NCBI GenBank assembly: GCA_002385805.1
Contig: DGEF01000019.1
Coordinates: 1 to 33,876 of the forward strand
Reading direction: 5' to 3'
Length of the DNA stretch: 33,876 bases
DNA from: Peptococcaceae bacterium UBA3933
Lineage (GTDB): Bacteria; Bacillota; Peptococcia; Peptococcales; BICA1-8
The position numbers and the translations under genes are program-made. The notes under the pieces were generated by a model. The model was not told the origin of the DNA. It ran no database searches and was given only the letters and a program-made list of their open reading frames with translations. Shown one piece after another: positions 22,233-31,398 of the stretch (positions are counted from its first letter, which is position 1; each line of letters starts with the position of its first letter).

Positions 22233-23279
22233 CTATTCTTCCTTGGATTTGTCACTTTCTACCTGTTGGTCTTCATTCTGTTCCCCTTCAGAATTCTGTT
22301 TTTCTTGATCCTGAGCAGCTTTTTCCATTTCCTCTTTAATCTTTTCTTCTAATTTATTTTCGATTTGAGCATTGGCTCTTAACTCGTTAACGTAATTGTA
22401 AAAGGCCTCATTTTTTTCCTGGAAAATAAATCTTTCTCTTAATTCATCTTTTACTTCTTCAAAAGTCTTCTGTCTGGCCTCCAGTTTATCTTCCACCCGG
22501 ATTACATGATAACCGTATATGGTTTGCACGGGTGTTTCTGTTAGTTCTCCTACTTCTAAAGCAAAAGCCGCTTTTTCAAAAGGTTCAACCATGTCCCCAC
22601 GGCCGAAATAATCTAAATCACCTTCATTATATTGGGCAGAAGGGTCAATAGATTTTAACTTGGCTAATTGAGCCATATCCTGGCCTTCTTGGATTTGTTT
22701 AATTATTTCTTTTGCTTCTTCTTCTGTTTCTACTAAAATATGGCGAGCCCTAACCATTTCTTCTTGATAGAACTCATCTTTATTATCTTCGTAATACTGC
22801 TGGATATCTATCTCTGTATCTGTAATATCTTTAGTAATTTCTTCAAATAAGGCTAAAGTAAGTAATTGGACTTCTACACTTTTCTCTATATCTTTCTTGG
22901 ACATTTTTAATTGGTTGTTAAAATAATTTTCAAATTCTTTTTCTGAGTTAAATTGGGCTTTAAGATTATTTATTTCTTTCGTTACATCTCCGCTATTAAC
23001 CTTTAAACCAAGGCTTTTAGCATTTTTCACGATTAGCAGTTCGTCAATCATTAGCTGCAAAACTTGCAATTCATAGAAATCTTTAAAACCGGCCATTTGA
23101 GGGTCATCCAGATTTAAGCCACTGGAAGCTAAAGCTATACTTAGCCTTTTGTCCAATTGTTCCCTGGTTATTATTTCGTCATCAACTTTTGCTACAACAT
23201 CTTCTTCGGATTTACTACAGCCTACACTGGTTAAAATAACAACAATTAATAACATTAAAACAAATATTTTTTGTCGCAT
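22233..23279 (-). CDS. PrsA-type foldase, peptidyl-prolyl isomerase lipoprotein
   Basis: This 348-aa extracytoplasmic lipoprotein has a lipobox TSVGC near residue 21. An N-terminal SurA/PrsA chaperone region follows, then a parvulin (PpiC) domain at about 173-265 with RARHILVETEEEAKEI, LDYFGRGDMVEPFEKAAF and TIYGYHVIRVEDK. The C-terminal ~50 residues are Glu/Gln/Lys-rich. PrsA-like foldases help secreted proteins fold after export. I start at the ATG at 23277-23279 with GAGGAG 7 nt upstream, not the TTG one codon earlier. It follows mfd by 36 nt, probably in one transcript; I recall the mfd-foldase-spoVT order from other Clostridia. Confidence 0.93.
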   Translation of the reverse strand: MRQKIFVLMLLIVVILTSVGCSKSEEDVVAKVDDEIITREQLDKRLSIALASSGLNLDDPQMAGFKDFYELQVLQLMIDELLIVKNAKSLGLKVNSGDVTKEINNLKAQFNSEKEFENYFNNQLKMSKKDIEKSVEVQLLTLALFEEITKDITDTEIDIQQYYEDNKDEFYQEEMVRARHILVETEEEAKEIIKQIQEGQDMAQLAKLKSIDPSAQYNEGDLDYFGRGDMVEPFEKAAFALEVGELTETPVQTIYGYHVIRVEDKLEARQKTFEEVKDELRERFIFQEKNEAFYNYVNELRANAQIENKLEEKIKEEMEKAAQDQEKQNSEGEQNEDQQVESDKSKEE

Positions 23280-23315
23280 CAAATCGCTCCTCTAACAATA
23301 ATATAAACAGGTTCA

Positions 23316-26300
23316 TTATACCAAACCTTGCTTATTATTAACAAGGGTTGATATTTCCATGAGGATTTTTTCTAAAACAGCCAGGGTCTCTTCTACACTT
23401 AAATTAGTAACGTTAAATTTTATCTCCAAATCTTTCTCCGCATTAAAATTGAATTTACGCCGGAATTTTTGAGCCAGACCCATTAATTCTGCCCCGGATA
23501 AACCCGGATCCCCTGCAAACTTAATATAAACAAAATTATTTTTTTGTTTAACGGATTTCACTTTGGCTTGGCTGGCCAATACTTTTAATTTACTTAAATG
23601 AAGCAAGTTTCTCGTTTCATTGGGAAGGTCTCCAAACCTGTCTTCCAGTTCCTCTTCCATAGCCAGAATTTCCGTTAAGGATTTAATAGCGGAAATGCGC
23701 TGGTAAAATTCTAGTTTATTTTTACTGTTACTGATGTAACTATCAGGAATGAAAGCACTTACTTCTAAATCCAGCTCCACATCAATAGATTCCGTTGTTT
23801 TTTCTCCTTTTAGCTCACGGACTGCTTCTTCTAATAATTTGCAGTATAAATCAAAACCCACCGCAGCCACATGACCATGCTGTTCCGGTCCCAAAAGGTT
23901 CCCCGCCCCTCTGATTTCCAGGTCGCGCATGGCAATTTTAAATCCGGAGCCTAACTCCGTAAATTCCCGGATGGCATGCAGCCTTTTTTCTGCTTGGGGG
24001 CTAAGTACCTTATCCTTTTTATAGGTTAAATAAGCATAGGCTACCCGGTTAGTTCTACCCACTCGCCCCCTTAACTGGTAAAGCTGGGCCAAGCCCATCC
24101 GATCGGCTTCGTCAATGATTAAAGTATTCACATTAGAGATATCTAAACCTGTTTCAATAATAATGGTACAAACTAAAACGTCTAATTCTTGTTCCATAAA
24201 CTGCATCATTACTTTTTCCAGTAACTCTTCTTTCATTTGACCATGGCCCACCCCCACCCGGGCCTCAGGTACTAACCGCCGAACCTCCTCTGCCACCTGC
24301 TCAATATCTTCTACCCGATTGTGAACATAAAATACCTGACCGCCCCGCCCCAACTCCCGGCGAATGGCGTCTTTGATTAATTCCGGACTATGTTCTACCA
24401 CATAAGTTTGAATAGGATACCGGTCTTCAGGAGGAGTCTCAATGACACTCATATCCCGAATACCGATTAAGGACATGTGGAGAGTCCTGGGGATAGGGGT
24501 TGCAGAGAGAGTGAGCACGTCTACCTGTGTTTTATATTTTTTTATTTTTTCTTTATGGGTAACCCCGAAACGCTGCTCTTCATCCACAATCAAAAGACCT
24601 AAATCTTTAAAAGCTACGTCCTTGGATAATAACCGATGAGTACCGATTATAATATCTACAGTGCCTTCTTTTACACCCTTTAATATCTTTTTTTGTTCAG
24701 AAGCACTTTTAAACCTGCTTACTACCTCAATAGTAATCGGGAAATTGGCAAACCTTTCCCGAAAGGTATTGAAATGCTGCTGAGCCAAAACAGTGGTGGG
24801 AACTAAAACCGCAACCTGTTTTCCGTCATTAACGGCTTTAAAAGCAGCCCGAATTGCCACTTCCGTTTTCCCATAACCCACATCACCGCAAATTAAACGA
24901 TCCATAGGTACCGGTCGGGTCATATCTCTCTTTACTTCTTCAATAGCCCGTAACTGGTCCGGGGTTTCCTTATAAGGAAAAGCCTCTTCAAATTCTCTCT
25001 GCCAGTTATCATCAGGACTAAAAGCATACCCCGGTTGAGCCTGCCTTTGAGCATAAAGTCTTAACAACTCTTCCGCCAATTTTTTAACTGAACTCTTGAC
25101 TTTAAGCTTTGTTTTCTGCCATTCCGTTCCTCCTAATTTGTGAATTTTTGGCGGAGAACCTTCCCCTACCACATATTTTTGTAAAAGCTCTAACTGATCG
25201 GTAGGCACATACAGACGGTCTTCACCGGCATATTTAATAATCAGGTAATCCCTCTCTACATTGCCGACCTTCAAACGTTCTACCCCTAAAAAGCGACCTA
25301 TCCCATGGGTAGAATGAACTACATAATCACCCACTTGTAAATCATCTAAGCGAGTAATCCGCTGACCGTCCTGTTGAAACATTCTTTTGGGAGGACGTTT
25401 CTTAGGCTGTTGGAAAATTTCATTTTCCGTTACGACCACTAACCGGGCTTTAGTGAATTCCGCTCCGGAGCTTAAATTACCCTGAGCAATAAATACCTGC
25501 CCGGCCTTAGGCTCATATACTTCTCCCACCCAGGGAGCCTCTACGCCACAGTCAAACAAGGCCTGTTGTAATCTTCGTGCTTTTCCTTCGGAGGTTACCA
25601 AGATGATTACGGCAAATTTTTTCCGTTTCCATTCTTTAATCTCATCAGCCAAAAGCCTGATTTTAGAGAAAAAAGGCGGCAAAGATTTCGTTTCTAAGCC
25701 TAGCATATCATGAATGGTACCTGGTAAACCCTTTTTAGGCAGTAATGATAAATAAACTCTTTTCTTGTCCTCTAAGGCTTCGATCATTTGGGAAAAAGTA
25801 CTGAAAAAGGCACTCTGCCCCGGTAAAACGGAACCATTGACTAATAATTCGGTAAAACTGGCGTTCCTTTCTTTTTCCCGGTGTTCTTCAGCTTCCCGTA
25901 GACGCAAGGGTTCATCTAAAACAAAAATGCTTTCCTGGTCAAAATAATCAAACAGCAAGTTTTGTTCCGGGTAAAAATAGGACTGATACTGTTCCAAGCC
26001 GGGGAAATATAAGTTATGGAGCACCTTCTCCATTACCTCGTTAATTTTACCGGAAAGCCGCTCCACACTGGTCCGGTCCTTCTTTTTCGCAAGTCTTTCC
26101 TTTTGGGTTTCAAATTCCTGCCGGATATTTTCTAAACCCTTATCCAGGTAGTCTTTTAAAATAAAAAACTCTCGAGAGGGAGCTATACTTACCTCCTGGG
26201 TCTTTTCCAAGGACCTCTGATTATCAATATTAAAAAAACGAATGGAATCTACTTCATCATCAAAAAATTCTAAACGAAGGGGGTGTTCATACAACACAGA

Positions 26301-26858
26301 ATAAATATCTATGATACCCCCTCTTATACTAAACTGTCCCGGTCCTTCTACCTGTTCAACCCGTTCATACCCGTACTGCACTAAATATTCCATAAATTCA
26401 GATAAATCTACTACTTGCCCTACATGAATATTGCGAATGGCCTTTTTAAATAAATCCGGTGGCAGAAGGTTTTTGGCTAAGGCTTCAATGGGACAGACCA
26501 CTACCGTTGTTTTACCTTGGGCAAGGCTGGCTAAAACCTGTAATCTCTGCCTTTGTATTTCCGCACTTTGAGCTAAAACTTCATAAGGAATGACTTCTAA
26601 AGCAGGAAAATACAATACCTCGAAATTGGGTAGAAGATAGACCAGATCATCCCAAACCTCTTTAGCCCTTTTCGAACCATCACAGATTACCAAGAGACTT
26701 TTGTTCATTTTATGAGCAATAGCTGCTGTAACCAATGTTTTTTGAATACCGGTTAAACCATAAATAAGTTGTTCCTTTTTTGTATTTAAGGATTTAAGCA
26801 TGATGCTTATATCCGGTGCTTCGCTCAATGTCCTTAAAATAGGTGGAATAATAGACAT
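23316..26858 (-). CDS. mfd: Transcription-repair coupling factor Mfd
   Basis: Mfd removes RNA polymerase stalled at DNA lesions and recruits UvrA for strand-specific repair. The 1180-aa protein has the full order of parts. A UvrB-like N-terminal module (EQVEGPGQFSIRGGIIDIY) is followed by the RNA-polymerase-interaction domain near VGDYVVHSTHGIGRFLGVER. The RecG-like translocase has Walker A CGDVGYGKTEVA, IVDEEQRFGV and QLRGRVGR. The C-terminal TRCF domain carries the UvrA-binding control region. The frame opens 21 codons earlier, but AAGGAGGT 5 nt before the ATG at 26856-26858 sets the start (MSIIPPILRTL). It is complete and in the conserved place between pth and spoVT. Confidence 0.98.
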   Translation of the reverse strand: MSIIPPILRTLSEAPDISIMLKSLNTKKEQLIYGLTGIQKTLVTAAIAHKMNKSLLVICDGSKRAKEVWDDLVYLLPNFEVLYFPALEVIPYEVLAQSAEIQRQRLQVLASLAQGKTTVVVCPIEALAKNLLPPDLFKKAIRNIHVGQVVDLSEFMEYLVQYGYERVEQVEGPGQFSIRGGIIDIYSVLYEHPLRLEFFDDEVDSIRFFNIDNQRSLEKTQEVSIAPSREFFILKDYLDKGLENIRQEFETQKERLAKKKDRTSVERLSGKINEVMEKVLHNLYFPGLEQYQSYFYPEQNLLFDYFDQESIFVLDEPLRLREAEEHREKERNASFTELLVNGSVLPGQSAFFSTFSQMIEALEDKKRVYLSLLPKKGLPGTIHDMLGLETKSLPPFFSKIRLLADEIKEWKRKKFAVIILVTSEGKARRLQQALFDCGVEAPWVGEVYEPKAGQVFIAQGNLSSGAEFTKARLVVVTENEIFQQPKKRPPKRMFQQDGQRITRLDDLQVGDYVVHSTHGIGRFLGVERLKVGNVERDYLIIKYAGEDRLYVPTDQLELLQKYVVGEGSPPKIHKLGGTEWQKTKLKVKSSVKKLAEELLRLYAQRQAQPGYAFSPDDNWQREFEEAFPYKETPDQLRAIEEVKRDMTRPVPMDRLICGDVGYGKTEVAIRAAFKAVNDGKQVAVLVPTTVLAQQHFNTFRERFANFPITIEVVSRFKSASEQKKILKGVKEGTVDIIIGTHRLLSKDVAFKDLGLLIVDEEQRFGVTHKEKIKKYKTQVDVLTLSATPIPRTLHMSLIGIRDMSVIETPPEDRYPIQTYVVEHSPELIKDAIRRELGRGGQVFYVHNRVEDIEQVAEEVRRLVPEARVGVGHGQMKEELLEKVMMQFMEQELDVLVCTIIIETGLDISNVNTLIIDEADRMGLAQLYQLRGRVGRTNRVAYAYLTYKKDKVLSPQAEKRLHAIREFTELGSGFKIAMRDLEIRGAGNLLGPEQHGHVAAVGFDLYCKLLEEAVRELKGEKTTESIDVELDLEVSAFIPDSYISNSKNKLEFYQRISAIKSLTEILAMEEELEDRFGDLPNETRNLLHLSKLKVLASQAKVKSVKQKNNFVYIKFAGDPGLSGAELMGLAQKFRRKFNFNAEKDLEIKFNVTNLSVEETLAVLEKILMEISTLVNNKQGLV

Positions 26859-26962
26859 AGTAACCTCCTTAAAAACAGCAAAACAAATGCAACAAAGTGG
26901 GCATCCTAAAAGGACCCCCACAAAACTTATATGCTGAAATACGGTTTTTTACCACGCTTTGC

Positions 26963-27364
26963 TTAGTTAGTAGTATTGCTTCTTTTGATGATAAAAGAAT
27001 TCCAGGCAATATGCAGTAAAATAGCGGCCATTAACCCTGGACTTACATACCCGGTAATCTTAAAACCATACCAGGTAATCAAACCAAATATACTGTGGGT
27101 CACTAAGGCCATTAACCCAGGTTTTAAACCACGAGTATTCTTTTTAATATCCCAAATAGCTTCTAAAATACCGAAAACCAAATGAGTAAAAATTATACTC
27201 GTTTTAAAGATTAAGGCCAAAGAGGTCTTTAAGATCTCTTCTCCGACAGGCACTAAGGCAAAAACAGCCGGTTCTCCCCAAAGATTAACTAAATATCGGT
27301 TAACAACCCAGGCCAAAAAAGCCGCCAGAGAACCTGCCAAAATTGCTGGTAAGAATCCAACCAT
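26963..27364 (-). CDS. Small PrsW-like membrane protein, possible intramembrane protease
   Basis: This 133-aa protein has four or five membrane segments and polar residues placed within or next to them: GEEILKT (Glu42, Glu43, Lys46), HLVFGILEAIWD (His61, Glu68), THSIFG (His90) and LLHIAWN (His118, Asn122). The EExxK, FxxxE, HxxFG and HxxxN pattern is that of PrsW/CPBP-type membrane metalloproteases, although at 133 aa it is shorter than PrsW. PrsW of B. subtilis cleaves the anti-sigma factor RsiW. It stands between pth and mfd, where B. subtilis has fin, a sigma-F antagonist. GGAGT lies 7 nt before the ATG. Both family and function are inferences. Confidence 0.6.
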   Translation of the reverse strand: MVGFLPAILAGSLAAFLAWVVNRYLVNLWGEPAVFALVPVGEEILKTSLALIFKTSIIFTHLVFGILEAIWDIKKNTRGLKPGLMALVTHSIFGLITWYGFKITGYVSPGLMAAILLHIAWNSFIIKRSNTTN

Positions 27365-27379
27365 ATTGTTGACTCCAAA

Positions 27380-27510
27380 TCGAATTAATTATTCCATGGA
27401 TAAACAAGGATAAAAATAGTGACTTGTGAGTAGTGACTAGTAGTAGTGGCTGGTTTTTAGTGGCTGGTGGCTGGTATTACGACCTTCGGTCGTAATACTA
27501 GCCACTACAT
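27380..27510. repeat. Intergenic repeat mosaic between pth and the PrsW-like gene
   Basis: CCATGGATAAACAAGGAT, GTGACTTGTGAGTAGTGAC and AGTGGCTGGTTTTTAGTGGC are followed by a sharp hairpin TATTACGACC/GGTCGTAATA (about 27475-27499) and CTAGCCACTAC. The hairpin resembles the ACGACCGTAGGTCGT elements at 343-357 and about 1875. Confidence 0.7.
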
Positions 27511-27516
27511 TTTATT

Positions 27517-28092
27517 CTATTCGATTTCCACTTTTTTATTATATAAATTCATGGCGCTGTCTATCCCGTTTTCCAGCCATTCTTCTATTCCGTCTACAGC
27601 CCTTCGTATAGTTTGGGAAAGGATTTTCTCTTCTTCTTTAGTAAAAGATGTAAGTACATAATCTACCACATCTATATATTCAGGGGGACGGCCGATGCCT
27701 ATTTTCAAGCGGTTAAAATCTTGCGAATTCAAGCATTTGATAATTGACTTTAAACCATTATGGCCACCGCTTCCTCCCTCCCGCTTAAAACGGAGCTGCC
27801 CGACAGGTAAGTCCAAATCATCGTGGATAACCAATAAGTCTTCAATCTGGTCATGATAAAAATTAATAAGCTCTAATGCTGCTTGGCCGCTTAAATTCAT
27901 ATATGTCTGGGGTTTTACCAATAAAACTTTTTTCCCACGCCAAAAAGAAGATTGAACTAAAGACTGGGCCTGTTTTTTGTCTACTTGTATATTTAATTTT
28001 TCACTTATTTTATCAATAACGGCAAAACCTACATTATGTCTGGTATTATCGTATTTACGACCTGGATTGCCTAGACCGATAATTAAATACAT
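27517..28092 (-). CDS. pth: Peptidyl-tRNA hydrolase
   Basis: Pth releases tRNA from peptidyl-tRNA that drops off the ribosome. It is essential in most bacteria and is called spoVC in B. subtilis. The 191-aa protein has GLGNPGRKYDNTRHNVGF with the catalytic His at residue 19, VKPQTYMNLSG, VIHDDLDLPVGQLRFK with the catalytic Asp, and GGSGGHNGLKSI. The length is standard. GAGGAGGGA precedes the ATG by about 5-6 nt. It lies downstream of rplY/ctc, as in Bacillus, with an inverted repeat in the 134-bp gap. Confidence 0.97.
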   Translation of the reverse strand: MYLIIGLGNPGRKYDNTRHNVGFAVIDKISEKLNIQVDKKQAQSLVQSSFWRGKKVLLVKPQTYMNLSGQAALELINFYHDQIEDLLVIHDDLDLPVGQLRFKREGGSGGHNGLKSIIKCLNSQDFNRLKIGIGRPPEYIDVVDYVLTSFTKEEEKILSQTIRRAVDGIEEWLENGIDSAMNLYNKKVEIE

Positions 28093-28105
28093 TTATCTCC
28101 CTCCT

Positions 28106-28181
28106 CTTACCTCCTGTTTTCTGCTTCTTGCCTCCTAAACAATCTCTCCTAAAAGTCAAGAGGTAGAAAACAGGAGGCAAG
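28106..28181. repeat. Inverted repeat between rplY and pth
   Basis: CTTACCTCCTGTTTTCTGC (from 28106) and AGGTAGAAAACAGGAGGCAA (from 28161) are complementary at most positions over about 21 bp, with a loop of about 34 nt. It could fold in the rplY-pth transcript, but it lacks a T-run and is unlikely to be a terminator. Confidence 0.6.
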
Positions 28182-28226
28182 CTACAACACTTGCCCCTGA
28201 TTTCGGCTTCCCCGACAGATAGATTT

Positions 28227-28847
28227 TTACTCTTGAGTTTCCGAAGTAGCTTCTCCTTCTTCGGAAGCTTCTTCCTCCTCAGTTCCTTCCATCCTTGGGG
28301 CTAAAATAGTAACAACAATTGTTTCAGGGTCAGATAAGATTTCAACTTTGTCTCCGGCTGTTAAATCAGCCACCGTAATTTTTTCACCAATACCTAATTC
28401 ACTTATGTCTACGGAAATGTTTTCAGGAATGTCAGCAGGTAAACACTCAATTTCTACTGTGGTATCACCATATTGAATAACTCCACCTTTTTTAACCCCT
28501 TGGGGTTCACCGGTGAAAACAACCGGAACCTCTGTGCGAACTTTTCGGTTCAGAGAGATTTGGTGTAAATCCACATGCCAATACATACCAGTAACAGGGT
28601 GATGCTGGATTTCTTTAACCATGGCAGGAATGGTCTTTCCTTCTAAATCTAAGGAAATGATCACATTACTGCCATGTTTGCTTAAAATACCTAAAAGCTC
28701 ATTCTTTTCCACAGTAATAGGAAAAGAACCTATATTTGCCCCATAAACAACTCCTGGTAATATTCCAGCTTTTCTCATTTTGTTTAAGGCACCTTTTCCT
28801 ATTTTACTTTCTCTTTTCTTAGCTTTTAAAATCACATTTTGTTGCAT
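28227..28847 (-). CDS. rplY: Ribosomal protein bL25, long CTC form
   Basis: This 206-aa general-stress form of bL25 binds 5S rRNA in the 50S subunit. The N-terminal domain (about 1-92) has KRESKIGKGALNKMRKAGILP and VYGANIGSFPI. The C-terminal TL5/CTC domain (about 95-190) has VPVVFTGEPQGVKKGGVIQY and DISELGIGEKITVADL. The tail is Glu-rich (EEEEASEEGEATSETQE). In B. subtilis ctc is sigma-B-controlled; no such promoter was evident here. It lies between prs and pth, as expected. AAGGAGG is present upstream of the ATG. Confidence 0.95.
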   Translation of the reverse strand: MQQNVILKAKKRESKIGKGALNKMRKAGILPGVVYGANIGSFPITVEKNELLGILSKHGSNVIISLDLEGKTIPAMVKEIQHHPVTGMYWHVDLHQISLNRKVRTEVPVVFTGEPQGVKKGGVIQYGDTTVEIECLPADIPENISVDISELGIGEKITVADLTAGDKVEILSDPETIVVTILAPRMEGTEEEEASEEGEATSETQE

Positions 28848-28905
28848 ATATTTTCCTCCTTTTCATAATTATTATTATGTCCAGAGGAAGCCGTGAGAAA
28901 ACATT

Positions 28906-29853
28906 TTAATCAAATAATTTACTCACAGATAAATCTTCATGAATACGGATGATAGCCTCACCCATAATCGGTGCAACAGAAAGGATTTTAAGCTTGTCCA
29001 GTTTTTTATCCTCTGATAAAGGAATAGTATTAGTGGCCACCAATTCTTTTATTGGTGAATTTTTTAAACGCTCAATGGCCGGGCCTGATAAAACAGGGTG
29101 AGTACAGCAAGCATATACATTTTTCGCCCCCCGCTCAATCAGAGCCTGGGCACCGTTAGTAATAGTCCCTGCTGTATCAATTATATCATCAGTCATGATA
29201 ACATTCTTGCCTTTTATTTCTCCGATAATGTTCATTACTTCAGAGACATTCGGCATAGGACGTCGTTTGTCAATAATTGCCAAAGGAGCCCCTATCCTTT
29301 CTGCTAAGTTACGAGCCCGGGTTACTCCGCCCATATCCGGTGAAACAACCACCACATTATCCAAATCTTTGTTTTTATAATACTCAGCTAAAATAGGAAC
29401 CCCTAATAAATGGTCCACAGGTATATCAAAGAAACCTTGAATCTGTCCCGCGTGCAGATCCATGGTTAATACCCGTCTTGCTCCTGCTTGGTAGATTAGA
29501 TTAGCCACAAGTTTCGCGGTAATCGGATCCCGAGCCCTGGCCTTACGGTCCTGCCGGGCATAACCGTAATAAGGTATGACGGCAGTAATTCTTTTAGCAG
29601 AGGCGCGCCTTACCGCATCAATCATAATCAAAAGTTCCATTAGATTGTCATTAACAGGAGAACAAGTAGGTTGGATGATAAAAACATCAGAACCCCGGAC
29701 ACTTTCTTCAATGGTCACATTAATTTCTCCGTCACTGAATTTACTAACTTTACATAAACATAAGTCTGCACCTAAATATTCGACAATTTCTTCTGCCAAA
29801 GCGGGGTTGGCATTACCGGTCATGACCTTTAAATTTTTATACCTTTTTAACAT
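28906..29853 (-). CDS. prs: Ribose-phosphate pyrophosphokinase
   Basis: Prs makes PRPP from ribose 5-phosphate and ATP, feeding purine, pyrimidine, NAD, histidine and tryptophan synthesis. The 315-aa class I enzyme has SKFSDGEINVTIEESVRGSD, the RQDRKARARDPITAK segment with the ATP-binding region, VVSPDMGGVTRARNLAERIG, and the PRPP-binding loop VIMTDDIIDTAGTITNGA. It follows glmU by 17 nt, the same pair as in Bacillus, so wall-sugar and nucleotide precursor supply are co-transcribed. GGGAGGT precedes the ATG. Confidence 0.98.
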   Translation of the reverse strand: MLKRYKNLKVMTGNANPALAEEIVEYLGADLCLCKVSKFSDGEINVTIEESVRGSDVFIIQPTCSPVNDNLMELLIMIDAVRRASAKRITAVIPYYGYARQDRKARARDPITAKLVANLIYQAGARRVLTMDLHAGQIQGFFDIPVDHLLGVPILAEYYKNKDLDNVVVVSPDMGGVTRARNLAERIGAPLAIIDKRRPMPNVSEVMNIIGEIKGKNVIMTDDIIDTAGTITNGAQALIERGAKNVYACCTHPVLSGPAIERLKNSPIKELVATNTIPLSEDKKLDKLKILSVAPIMGEAIIRIHEDLSVSKLFD

Positions 29854-29870
29854 TATTTTTACCTCCCCGG

Positions 29871-31241
29871 TTAGTCCTTCTTTTTCTTAACCCAATTAAT
29901 AATATTTTTTTGTTTTCCTCGTGCAATACCTAGACTGTTTTCAGGCACATCTTCGGTTATAGTGGAACCGGCAGCAATAAAAGCATTTTCTTCTATTGTT
30001 ACGGGGGCTACTAAATTAGAATTACTACCAATAAAAGCCCCATCTTTTATAATTGTAACATGTTTCTTTTCACCGTCATAATTACAGGTTATTGTACCAC
30101 AACCTATATTAACCTTTTTGCCGACAAAAGCATCTCCTACATAAGTTAAGTGAGGAACTTTACTACCTTTACCTATGGTGGATTTTTTAATTTCTACGAA
30201 ATCTCCTATTTTGACCCCTTCTTCTATAACGGTACCGGGCCTCAAATACGCAAAAGGCCCTATTTGGCAATTATCATTAATCTGACTTTCTAAGATAACT
30301 GTGTTTTGGATTGTGTTGTTGTTGCCAATCTTGCTGGACACAATACGGGTATTGGGTCCGATAAGACAATCAGAACCTATTATAGTATCACCCTGTAGAT
30401 AAGTACCCGGATAAAGTATTGTATCCTGCCCAATAGAAACCTTTGCTTCTACATAGGTGTTGTCAGGGTCAATAATAGTTACCCCATCCAACATTAACTT
30501 TTCCAGGATACGTTTTTGCATAATCTTTTCCGCTTGGGCCAACTGCAAACGATTATTAATGCCTAAGCTTTCTCGGGAATCTTCCAAAATAAAAGATTCT
30601 ACATTTAAACCTGCCTTAACAGCTAGTTCAATTAAATCAGTTAGATAATATTCACCTTGGGCATTTGCTGAAGTTAATTTATCTAAGGCCTCAACTAAAA
30701 AAGGGCCACTGAAACAATAGGTGCCTGTATTAATTTCTGTTATCTTTTTTTCTTCCATTGTAGCATCTTTTTCCTCGCGGATGGCTACTATTTTTCCTCC
30801 CTGACGAACGATCCGCCCATACCCATAGGGGTTTTCAACTTGGGCTGTTAAAACGGTAACAGCCTGTTTTCCTTTTTCGTGTTTTTCTATTAACTCTGCC
30901 AGTGTCTCCCCCCGTAACAAAGGGGTATCACCGCAAACTACCAGGACCGGCCCCGTACATTTTTCAAGGAGTGGTCGTGTTTGCAAAACGGCATGACCGG
31001 TACCCAATTGTTCTCGCTGATAAACAACTTCTACTGATACTCCCACTTGTTCTTCCACTTCTTTTGCTCCATGACCTAAAACAAGTATTTTCCGTTGAAT
31101 TTGAGCCTGTTCTAAAGCCTGCAAAACATGATTAATCATGGGCACACCTGTAATTTTATGAAGGACTTTAGGGAGTTTTGATTTCATACGGGTTCCTAGG
31201 CCGGCGGCCAAAATTACAGCAGTTAAGTTATATGAGCTCAT
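29871..31241 (-). CDS. glmU: Bifunctional GlmU, UDP-GlcNAc synthesis
   Basis: GlmU acetylates glucosamine 1-phosphate and then uridylylates it to give UDP-GlcNAc for peptidoglycan and wall polymers. The N-terminal uridylyltransferase has AVILAAGLGTRMKSKLPKVL. The C-terminal left-handed beta-helix acetyltransferase has hexapeptide repeats (IGPFAYLRPGTVIEEGVKIG) and the catalytic-His region KGSKVPHLTYVGDA. The product is 456 aa, matching B. subtilis. The ATG at 31239-31241 has AAAGGAGG 7 nt upstream; the frame opens ten codons earlier but that is not a likely start. Confidence 0.98.
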   Translation of the reverse strand: MSSYNLTAVILAAGLGTRMKSKLPKVLHKITGVPMINHVLQALEQAQIQRKILVLGHGAKEVEEQVGVSVEVVYQREQLGTGHAVLQTRPLLEKCTGPVLVVCGDTPLLRGETLAELIEKHEKGKQAVTVLTAQVENPYGYGRIVRQGGKIVAIREEKDATMEEKKITEINTGTYCFSGPFLVEALDKLTSANAQGEYYLTDLIELAVKAGLNVESFILEDSRESLGINNRLQLAQAEKIMQKRILEKLMLDGVTIIDPDNTYVEAKVSIGQDTILYPGTYLQGDTIIGSDCLIGPNTRIVSSKIGNNNTIQNTVILESQINDNCQIGPFAYLRPGTVIEEGVKIGDFVEIKKSTIGKGSKVPHLTYVGDAFVGKKVNIGCGTITCNYDGEKKHVTIIKDGAFIGSNSNLVAPVTIEENAFIAAGSTITEDVPENSLGIARGKQKNIINWVKKKKD

Positions 31242-31344
31242 TAAAAAGCCTCCTTTTTCCTCGTTACACATTTATATTTATATCATAAAAAAAACACAAA
31301 ATCACTTCTGCCTAAAAGTTATTTTAAAAAAATCCAACAAAAAC

Positions 31345-31370
31345 AAAAAAAAGGAGCTTTCGCTCCTTTT
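31345..31370 (-). terminator. Terminator of spoVG
   Basis: AAAAGGAGC and GCTCCTTTT pair around a GAAA tetraloop with a long T-run on the minus strand, between spoVG and glmU. Confidence 0.92.
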
Positions 31371-31398
31371 AATTTTACTCAATTTTCACTTAATTTAC

